10,060 nt of DNA, taken from contig DAOUBD010000022.1 of NCBI GenBank assembly GCA_034432935.1, positions 1 through 10,060 of the forward strand. The letters run 5' to 3'. Shown piece after piece: positions 4,571 to 10,060 of the stretch (position 1 is its first letter; each line of letters starts with the position of its first letter). The DNA is from DAOUAG01 sp034432935. GTDB lineage: Bacteria; Chloroflexota; Dehalococcoidia; SM23-28-2; RBG-16-64-32. The notes beneath the pieces are model-generated. The model ran no database searches, was not told the DNA's origin, and worked only from the letters and a program-made list of their open reading frames with translations. Made by a program: the position numbers and the translations under genes.

Positions 4571-5722
4571 TCATTCAGTGACGACGATCTGCCCCTTCAT
4601 GTCCGTGGGATGAAAGTCGCACTGGTAATTATAGGTGCCCGCCTTGGTGAACTTAAAGGAGAGCTTGCCCTGCTGGCCTCCGGAGATCAGTTGCGGGTCG
4701 GACACGGCGTCATCGCCGGTGTTGTACTTGTTGTCGTCTCCCGCCGTGCGCATGTTGTGGATGGCGGTGCCGTTGTTCTTCAGGCTCACGTCCACCGTCT
4801 GGCCCACCTTCACCGTCAACGTCGGGTTCTTTTCGCCGCCCATCTGGAAGAAGTTATCCCCCATCTCTATGGTGATGGGGCCCGATATTGGGCCCGCCGA
4901 GGCCCCGGGCGCCGGAGTGCCAGCAGGAGCGGGCGTCCCGGCGGGCTGCACGCCCTTCTGGCCGCACGGGGGCGTGCCGCTCTCGCCGGTCAGGGGGCCC
5001 TCGGGAGGCAGGATGGGGCCCATGAACACCTCCGTGCCCTCCTTGTGCTCAGCCGGCTGGGTGTTCTGCACTCCCCGCTCCACCTGGATCTCGTCGCCGG
5101 CCTCGTCGACGCTCACCACGGTCACCAGCTCATACACCTCGTCCGTGGGGTTGTCATCCACCCGCAGCAGGTCCTTCTCCTTGATCCCGCTGACCTCGTT
5201 CAGGACAAGGGTCGTGTCGTTCTTGCCCGCGTCCGCCACCAGGTAACGAGGCGGGGTCATCTCTGCCACGTGGTTCGCTTGCTCGACGGCCGCCTCCCAG
5301 CCGGCTTCCGACTCGGAGCTGGTGATCAGGAGCACGAGCTGCTCGATCTGGAAGTCGTTGAGGGCGCCGCCTTGGGCCTGGGACCAGGGCGGCATAAGGG
5401 TGCCGACGCGGCCGCACTTTATAGTATCCCGGAAGCGGGCCTGAAGGCTTGCCAGGTCGCCGATGGCTGTTGGGCGGTTCTTGTCTACGTTCAACGGCAG
5501 GCCGGGAAGGCCGGGGCGTTCCAGGGCGCCCTTGCCGGTGATGCCGTGGCAAAGGGAGCAGTTGAGAGCGTACAGCCTGCCGCCGCGCTCGGCGTTGACG
5601 GTTAGCTGGCGAGTAGTCGCCTCCTCGGCGCGGCTGGTGTCCCACAGGAAGTAGAGGAAGGTGGCCAAGGCGAACACCATGAGCAGACCGACCATCACGT
5701 TGACCTGCTTGGTGGTGTTCAT
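4571..5722 (-). CDS. Membrane-anchored cytochrome c fused to a cupredoxin domain
   Basis: 383 residues. An N-terminal membrane helix (about 8-27) anchors an extracytoplasmic protein. A monohaem cytochrome c domain follows (about 40-135) with C55-SL-C58-H59 and a likely axial Met at M110 (TLMPPW). Residues about 160-235 form a beta-rich module with TTLVLNEVSGI, YELVTVVSV and VERGVQ, resembling small repeat modules of extracellular proteins. A Pro/Ala/Gly linker (236-280) leads to a C-terminal cupredoxin domain (282-383) with a complete type-1 copper set: H322, C368, H371, M375 (QCDFHPTDM). As last gene of the bc operon it is the obvious electron acceptor, in the place of cytochrome c1. Electrons would flow Rieske to haem c to copper, then to an oxidase or other carrier; this order is inferred. 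The ATG has a weak, distant Shine-Dalgarno (GGGAG about 15 nt away). It ends in TGA used as a stop. Confidence 0.9.
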   Translation of the reverse strand: MNTTKQVNVMVGLLMVFALATFLYFLWDTSRAEEATTRQLTVNAERGGRLYALNCSLCHGITGKGALERPGLPGLPLNVDKNRPTAIGDLASLQARFRDTIKCGRVGTLMPPWSQAQGGALNDFQIEQLVLLITSSESEAGWEAAVEQANHVAEMTPPRYLVADAGKNDTTLVLNEVSGIKEKDLLRVDDNPTDEVYELVTVVSVDEAGDEIQVERGVQNTQPAEHKEGTEVFMGPILPPEGPLTGESGTPPCGQKGVQPAGTPAPAGTPAPGASAGPISGPITIEMGDNFFQMGGEKNPTLTVKVGQTVDVSLKNNGTAIHNMRTAGDDNKYNTGDDAVSDPQLISGGQQGKLSFKFTKAGTYNYQCDFHPTDMKGQIVVTE

Positions 5723-5749
5723 GGGCGGCTGGCTCTCTCCCTTCTTCTC

Positions 5750-6370
5750 CTATGCTGGCGGCGTCTTGCTGCCGGGCTGATAGGGGGCCGCGCGCTTGGG
5801 GTTGTTGGCGCTGCCAGAGCCTTCAAAGGCGCGGCCGGTCTGCACGACGATGCTCTTGTCGGGCTGCACTTCCAGGGGGAAGACGTCCAGGGGCCTGGGC
5901 GCCGGCCCCGCTACCAGAATCCCGCCCTCCTTGGTGTAGGTGGAGCCGTGGCAGGGGCAGCGGAACCATCCCTTGCGGTTCTGGAAGACGAAGTCGGGAC
6001 GCCAGGGCACCGTGCAGCCCAGGTGCGGGCACTTCTGCCAGAGGGCCAGAAGGCCGCCCGGCGTCTCCTCGCCGTTGGGGGTGGTGCCGGCCTTTAGGTT
6101 CACCAGCCAGAACCGGCCCTCGATGATGCGTACGGGGTCGCCGTCCTCCGGCGGTATCCGGTCCGGGCTCACCGGGATGGGCCCGCCGAAGCCCGTGATC
6201 TTGCGCGGCCAGATGAAGTCCAAGGGTGATCCCAGGAGACCGACGACGAGCATCCCAAGCCCAGTCCAAAAGCCGCCCAGCACGAACACACGGCGCGACA
6301 ATAGGGGCCTCTTGGGCGCTGGCCGCGCAACGGGGGTCTCTACAGCCTCGGGCAGGTTCTCACTCTGCAA
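5750..6370 (-). CDS. Rieske [2Fe-2S] protein of a bc-type complex
   Basis: 206 residues. The Rieske subunit takes the first electron from quinol at the Qo site and carries it to the cytochrome c partner. Both cluster boxes are intact: C114-P-H116-LG-C119 and C138-P-C140-H141-GS. C114, H116, C138 and H141 are the iron ligands, and C119/C140 form the usual disulfide. SRRVFVLGGF near residue 25 is a twin-arginine motif leading into a single membrane helix (about 28-50), as expected for folded Tat export. The TTG start is supported by GAGGTG about 7 nt upstream; no other start in this frame fits. It lies 29 nt after the subunit IV-like gene and 27 nt before the cytochrome c fusion. The C-terminal tail after 180 is polar and Pro-rich. 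Equivalent genes are named petC or qcrA. Confidence 0.93.
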   Translation of the reverse strand: MQSENLPEAVETPVARPAPKRPLLSRRVFVLGGFWTGLGMLVVGLLGSPLDFIWPRKITGFGGPIPVSPDRIPPEDGDPVRIIEGRFWLVNLKAGTTPNGEETPGGLLALWQKCPHLGCTVPWRPDFVFQNRKGWFRCPCHGSTYTKEGGILVAGPAPRPLDVFPLEVQPDKSIVVQTGRAFEGSGSANNPKRAAPYQPGSKTPPA

Positions 6371-6399
6371 CGCGCGTCACCTCGCCGAAAGGGAAAGCC

Positions 6400-7389
6400 T
6401 TACCCTTCATCCACCTTGATCTCCCAGGGCCATATGAGGGCTTGTCCCGGCCCCCGGAAGAAGCTGCCCACCATGGAGAGCGTTAGATAGGAGGCCAAGA
6501 CGCCGGTGAACATGATGATGAAGACATCGCGCTTGGTGCGAACCCAGCCTAAGCGGAACAGGACGTAGATGATGAGCAGCGCGAAGAAGGCGATGCTGGA
6601 GAGGGGGATCACCTGCTCAGCGATGATGGCCGGTATGTTCAGGTTCATATCGCACCAAAGGTGGAAGCTGCCGATGTTGCCGCAGATGTTGTTGAAGGGC
6701 ACGGGGATGCGGTCCAGGTCCTGGGGCCAGTCCAGCTCGCCATCGCTAGTGGGCTCGCCGAAGATCTTGGGCACCGGAAAGCTGAACTGGAGCCGCTTGG
6801 CGATGTCCTTAGTGGTGACGATGCCCAGGTGGCCGGCGCCCTTCTCGTCCCGCAGGCAGGGGAAGCCCTGGTGCTGGGCCTCCGGGTCGCAGGACGGTAT
6901 CCACCGGGTGAGGTACTCCGTGTGGGTCCTGTCACCCGCATCGAAGGCCACCAAGACAGCGCTCACGATGACGGCGTAGATGGCGGTGATCACCGTTAGC
7001 CGCACCGAGTACTTGGTGCCGAACCAGATGCCCTGGCCCTCGTTACTGCGGTCGATGTAGGGGATGGAGGCGAAGAAGAGGAGGGCGATGGTGGGCAAAA
7101 GGACGCCCGCCCAGGCCTTGTCCATGTGGAGCAATAGCTCCTGGAGGTTGAGGAAGTACCAAGGCGCCTTGGAGGGGTTGGGGGTCACATCGGGGTTCGC
7201 CCGGTTCAGGAGGGGCGCGTTGATGAAGACCGAGAGGATGAGGAAGTTGATGGTGAAGAGGGTGGCCGCGATGAACTCGATGAAGACGAGGTCCGGCCAA
7301 ACGAGGACCTCTTCCTCGCGCTCACGCTTTGGGCGGAGGCGGGCCGTTGGTGCCGGCGCGGCAGGCGCTCGCTGGACTTCGACGGCCAT
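6400..7389 (-). CDS. petD: Cytochrome b C-terminal domain protein (subunit IV-like) with a large insertion
   Basis: 329 residues, about twice plant subunit IV (160). It completes the split cytochrome b. A charged N-terminal extension (1-30) is followed by predicted helices at about 34-57, 93-111, 129-149, 255-280 and 288-310. The Qo loop reads NPSKAPWYFLNLQELL: the classical PEWY signature is APWY, so the usual catalytic Glu is absent. Between helices three and four lies an insertion of about 105 residues with C167, C178, C236 and C246 plus H156, H173, H187 and H243, predicted on the outer face. The end, SFFRGPGQALIWPWEI, matches subunits of Gram-positive-like bc complexes. The ATG lies 17 nt after the cytochrome b6-like stop, whose TAGGAG overlaps the Shine-Dalgarno. 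The family is clear; the insertion's role is unknown. Confidence 0.88.
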   Translation of the reverse strand: MAVEVQRAPAAPAPTARLRPKREREEEVLVWPDLVFIEFIAATLFTINFLILSVFINAPLLNRANPDVTPNPSKAPWYFLNLQELLLHMDKAWAGVLLPTIALLFFASIPYIDRSNEGQGIWFGTKYSVRLTVITAIYAVIVSAVLVAFDAGDRTHTEYLTRWIPSCDPEAQHQGFPCLRDEKGAGHLGIVTTKDIAKRLQFSFPVPKIFGEPTSDGELDWPQDLDRIPVPFNNICGNIGSFHLWCDMNLNIPAIIAEQVIPLSSIAFFALLIIYVLFRLGWVRTKRDVFIIMFTGVLASYLTLSMVGSFFRGPGQALIWPWEIKVDEG

Positions 7390-7406
7390 CTAGCTAGCCA
7401 GGTCTC

Positions 7407-8183
7407 CTATAGCGGCCTCGCCATGCCGCCGTCGCGGCGGATGCGCCAGAAGTGAACAGCCATGAAGATAGAGGCCATAAGGGGCAGGGCGATGACGTGG
7501 AGGGTGTAGAAGCGGATCAGGGCGTTGGGCCCGATCTCGTACCCGCCGAAGATGATGAGCTGCGTCTCGTCGCCGAAGTAGGGGGCCGAGCCGGCGATGC
7601 CGTGGCCCACCGTGACGGCCCAGAGCGCCAGTTGGTCCCAGGGCAGCAGATAGCCTGTGAAGGACAGGATGAGGGTCAGAATCAGCAGGATGACGCCCAC
7701 AACCCAGTTGAACTCCCGCGGGGGCTTGTAGGCCCCCGTGTAGAACACGCGCATCATGTGCAGGAACACCAGGATGACCATGGCGTGGGCGGTCCAGCGG
7801 TGCATGTTGCGCATGAGCATGCCGAACTTGACGTTGGTCTCCAGGGCGGCGATGTCCTGGTACGCCCTCTCCACCGATGGCACGTAGTAGAACATGAGGA
7901 GCACGCCCGTCACCGTCAGGATGATGAACATGAAGAAGGTCAGGCCCCCCAGGCAGTAGGTGTGGGTTATCCTGACGTGGCTCTTGTGCAGCCGCGTGGG
8001 GTGGAGGTGCAGGAAGACGTTGGTGGCGATGGCGAGCATCTGGTTGCGCGGGGTGTTGGGATACCCCGAACGGAAGACGGAGCGCCAGATGTAATTGTGG
8101 AAAAGCCTATCGTAGATCCGGTCTTGGAGGACCTGTATTCGCTCTTGGAGGTTACGGGGTTTGCCGGGCTCTTCGACCGCCAT
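7407..8183 (-). CDS. petB: Cytochrome b6-like protein (cytochrome b N-terminal domain)
   Basis: 258 residues, four core membrane helices. It holds the two b haems that pass one quinol electron across the membrane. Haem ligands are H128 and H142 (MHRW...FLHMMRVF) and H229 and H244 (LHVI...AVHFWRIRRDGG). The second pair is 15 residues apart, the b6/Bacillus spacing rather than the bc1 spacing. C77 in TYCLGG occupies the position that in b6 and Bacillus QcrB covalently binds the extra haem ci, so this complex probably carries it. GYLLPWDQLALWAVTV and IFGGYEIG are typical of the family. An amphipathic N-terminal region (1-75) precedes the first helix. The ATG follows the small membrane protein stop by 13 nt; the Shine-Dalgarno is weak (GGGA). 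Equivalent genes are also called qcrB. Confidence 0.94.
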   Translation of the reverse strand: MAVEEPGKPRNLQERIQVLQDRIYDRLFHNYIWRSVFRSGYPNTPRNQMLAIATNVFLHLHPTRLHKSHVRITHTYCLGGLTFFMFIILTVTGVLLMFYYVPSVERAYQDIAALETNVKFGMLMRNMHRWTAHAMVILVFLHMMRVFYTGAYKPPREFNWVVGVILLILTLILSFTGYLLPWDQLALWAVTVGHGIAGSAPYFGDETQLIIFGGYEIGPNALIRFYTLHVIALPLMASIFMAVHFWRIRRDGGMARPL

Positions 8184-8196
8184 CTCGATGTCCCAT

Positions 8197-8316
8197 CTAG
8201 CGGGACCACCAGGTCCCTAAGAGCACCATGATGCCAAGGGAGCCGAGGATGGTCAAAAGCACAGCCACAAACTCGTACCCCTCGGGTACCTGCCGGAAGA
8301 GTATATCTAGCGGCAT
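8197..8316 (-). CDS. Small single-helix membrane protein at the head of the bc-complex operon
   Basis: 39 residues from ATG 8314-8316. A short polar start (MPLDILFRQVPEGYEF) is followed by one membrane helix (about 17-35) and the end TWWSR. I do not recognise a family. The longer in-frame version reaching 8394 would cover the predicted transcript start near 8386, so the short form is preferred; purine-rich AGAGGG and GGAGG stretches lie upstream. It is the first gene of the operon, 13 nt before cytochrome b6, so it may be a small accessory subunit like those of b6f complexes, or a leader peptide coupling translation. The compact coding fit and position support it as real. Confidence 0.58.
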   Translation of the reverse strand: MPLDILFRQVPEGYEFVAVLLTILGSLGIMVLLGTWWSR

Positions 8317-8392
8317 GCGCCCTCTGTCCTTCCTCCCGCACTGGGGCCGGCCCGAAGCCCCTTGAGCGATTGTGAATATCTTAGCAAGCCGC

Positions 8393-8422
8393 ACTCTAGC
8401 ATCGGCCCCAGTTTAGTGTCAA
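8393..8422 (-). promoter_or_regulatory. sigma70-type promoter for the bc-complex operon
   Basis: Minus strand TTGACA (8417-8422), 18-nt spacer, TAGAGT (8393-8398, 4/6). The predicted start near 8386 gives a leader of about 70 nt before the small membrane protein. Confidence 0.6.
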
Positions 8423-8428
8423 GGGACT

Positions 8429-8445
8429 GAGGCCGTTTCGGTCTC
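8429..8445 (-). terminator. Hairpin after purH, weak terminator candidate
   Basis: Minus strand GAGACCG-AAA-CGGCCTC forms a 7-position stem with one mismatch, 45 nt past the purH stop. No T-run follows, and the bc-operon -35 box begins 6 nt beyond it. Confidence 0.3.
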
Positions 8446-8490
8446 ATTTCTTTGCGGCTACCTTGTCCGCCGCCTTCACCTGGCCGCAGG

Positions 8491-10060
8491 TCAGTGCCGG
8501 AAGGCCCGCGTCCCCGTGAAGACCATGGCTACGCCGTACTCGTCGCAGACCTCCACGGCCTCCTCGTCCCGCACGGCGCCCCCCGGCTGGATGATGGCCG
8601 TTACCCCCGCCCGGCAGAGGGCCTCCACGGCGTCGTTCCGGGCGAAGGGGAAGAAGGCGTCAGAGGCGGCCACGGCTCCTTTCGCCCTCTCGCCGGCCCG
8701 CTCCAGGGCCATCTCCACCGGCCACAGCCGGTTCTGCTGCCCGGCGCCGATCCCCACCGTCGCCCCCTCGCGGGCGATGACGATGGCGTTGGACTTCACA
8801 TGGCGCACGCAGGCCCAGGCGAAACGCAGGTCCTCCAGCTCCCGGGCCGTGGGCGCCCGTTTGGTCACAACCCGCAGCTCCAGGTCTTCCGTCCGACGCT
8901 CGTCCCGCTCCTGCACTAGCAGGCCGCCGGTGATGCTGCGGTACTCCAGGGATGGCCCCGGGGCCGCGGCCGCCTCCGGCATACGCAGGATCCGCAGGTC
9001 GCGCCGCCGCCGCAGGCGCTCCAGCGCCGCCGTCTCGTAGCCCGGCGCGATCATCACGTCGTAGCGGGTGCCCTTCATCGCCTCCACCATGGCCTCCGTC
9101 ACCGGCCGGTTGGCGGCGATGATGCCGCCGAAGGGGGAGATAGGATCGCACTCGAAAGCCCGGCTGTAGGCGGAGGCGATATCGGCCGCCGAGGCGATGC
9201 CGGAGGGGGTGGCGTGTTTGACGATGACCACCGTGGGAGCAGAGAACTCGCCAACGGCCCTCCAGGCGGCGTCAGCGTCCAGGTAGTTGAGGTAGGACAT
9301 TTCGAGGCCGTGGAGCTGCTCCGCCGCCAGGACTCCCCGCGGCGGCCCGGGCGCGTCCTCCCGGTACAGGGCCGCCCGCTGGTGGGGGTTTTCGCCATAG
9401 CGCAGCGTGCGCGCCAGCTCCAGGCCGATGGTGAGCTGCCGGGGGAACGCCTCGGCGGCCTCAGGATGCGCGGGGTCGCGGCGCAGGTAGGCGGCGACGG
9501 CGGTATCGTAGTTGGCCACGTGCTGGAAGGCCTTGGCCGCCAGGCGCCGGCGGTAGGCCATGGCCTCGGGATCGGCGGGATGGCCGTTGGCCCACATGCG
9601 CAGGTAGTCGATGGCGCCGGGGTAGTCCTCGGGGTCGACGATTACCAAAACGTGGGGGAAGTTCTTGGCGGCGGCGCGGATCATGGCCGGCCCGCCGATG
9701 TCGATGTTCTCCAGGGCGTCTTGCAGGCTTACGCCGGGCCGGGCGATGGTCTGGCGGAAGGGGTAGAGGTTGGCGCAGACGAGGTCGATGGGCGGTATCG
9801 CACTGCGTTCCAGCTCCTCCATGTGTTCCGGCTTATCGCGGCGGGCCAGGATGCCGGCGTGGACGATGGGGTGGAGGGTCTTGACGCGGCCATCGAGGAT
9901 TTCGGGGAAGCCGGTAAGGGAGGAGACGGAGTGGACGGGGAGGCCGGCCTCGGCCAGGGCCCTCTGGGTGCCGCCCGTGGAGTAGATATCGAAGCCCAGT
10001 TCGGCGATGGCCAGGGCGAACTCCTGGACGCCGGTCTTATCGTAGACGGATATGAGGGCG
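8491..10060 (-). CDS. purH: Bifunctional AICAR transformylase / IMP cyclohydrolase, 5' end cut by window edge
   Basis: The frame is open from the TGA stop at 8491-8493 to the right edge: 522 residues, so only a few N-terminal residues are missing (E. coli PurH has 529). It performs the last two steps of purine synthesis: formylation of AICAR using 10-formyl-tetrahydrofolate, then ring closure to IMP. The cyclohydrolase domain is first (SVYDKTGVQEFA, STGGTQRAL, GFPEILDGRVKTLHP, HAGILARRD). The transformylase domain follows, with KHATPSGIA (the Lys-His active pair), DPISPFGGIIAANRP, HVKSNAIVIAREG and SDAFFPFARNDAVE. The end IIQPGGAVRDEE...MVFTGTRAFRH matches the conserved PurH terminus. An internal ATG at 9820-9822 is not the start, because conserved cyclohydrolase sequence continues upstream of it. 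Cytoplasmic; no frameshift or lesion. Confidence 0.96.
   Translation of the reverse strand, partial: ALISVYDKTGVQEFALAIAELGFDIYSTGGTQRALAEAGLPVHSVSSLTGFPEILDGRVKTLHPIVHAGILARRDKPEHMEELERSAIPPIDLVCANLYPFRQTIARPGVSLQDALENIDIGGPAMIRAAAKNFPHVLVIVDPEDYPGAIDYLRMWANGHPADPEAMAYRRRLAAKAFQHVANYDTAVAAYLRRDPAHPEAAEAFPRQLTIGLELARTLRYGENPHQRAALYREDAPGPPRGVLAAEQLHGLEMSYLNYLDADAAWRAVGEFSAPTVVIVKHATPSGIASAADIASAYSRAFECDPISPFGGIIAANRPVTEAMVEAMKGTRYDVMIAPGYETAALERLRRRRDLRILRMPEAAAAPGPSLEYRSITGGLLVQERDERRTEDLELRVVTKRAPTARELEDLRFAWACVRHVKSNAIVIAREGATVGIGAGQQNRLWPVEMALERAGERAKGAVAASDAFFPFARNDAVEALCRAGVTAIIQPGGAVRDEEAVEVCDEYGVAMVFTGTRAFRH

Noticed and set aside
4079..5605. 508-residue plus-strand open frame opposite the cupredoxin and cytochrome genes
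   Set aside because: Antisense shadow of two genes with clear haem and copper motifs; it also crosses the intergenic hairpin.
8478..8493. TGA of purH overlapping a small inverted repeat, as a Sec site
   Set aside because: The protein already ends in FRH, the conserved PurH C-terminus.

Overview
The window is GC-rich with dense, mostly minus-strand gene organisation, frequent TTG/GTG starts and mostly TAG stops. A split cytochrome b, a Tat-type Rieske protein and cupredoxin/cytochrome c partners, plus an rpsU-yqeY-HD phosphohydrolase cluster, suggest a free-living bacterium, plausibly Chloroflexota. That placement is an inference from gene content only. No mobile element, CRISPR array or RNA gene is visible.

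Layout, left to right: (1) 1-342, the start of a GNAT acetyltransferase (minus) with its own promoter. (2) 362-2988, a minus-strand operon transcribed rpsU, yqeY, then a shortened 7TMR-HD (PgpH-like) phosphohydrolase, with a sigma70-like promoter upstream of rpsU and a terminator-like hairpin after the last gene. (3) 3072-3503, the only plus-strand gene: a ferredoxin:thioredoxin reductase catalytic-subunit homologue whose reading frame crosses two in-frame TGA codons. (4) 3519-3940, two tandem desulforedoxin-like genes (minus), converging on gene 3 and ending at a shared hairpin. (5) 4024-4500, a cupredoxin lipoprotein. (6) 4571-8422, a bc-type complex operon (minus) transcribed small membrane protein, cytochrome b6-like, subunit IV-like, Rieske, cytochrome c-cupredoxin fusion. 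(7) 8491-10060, purH, nearly complete (5' end cut by the window edge).

The headline is gene 3. The two TGA codons fall exactly where the family has the two cysteines of the redox-active disulfide, while all four [4Fe-4S] ligand cysteines remain Cys. Each TGA is followed, after an identical 13-nt gap, by a perfect 7-bp hairpin with a G at the start of its apical loop, which is the layout of a bacterial SECIS element. The simplest reading is a 143-residue selenoprotein with a predicted Sec-Sec active site next to an iron-sulfur cluster. TGA also serves as a normal stop for three other genes here, so a global recoding is unlikely.

Functionally, the bc operon would oxidise a quinol and pass electrons through the Rieske protein to a membrane-anchored cytochrome c with a built-in copper domain; the separate lipoprotein repeats the copper domain but lacks one copper ligand. 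The selenoprotein and the rubredoxin-like iron proteins form a small thiol/iron redox island between this operon and the ribosomal/HD operon.
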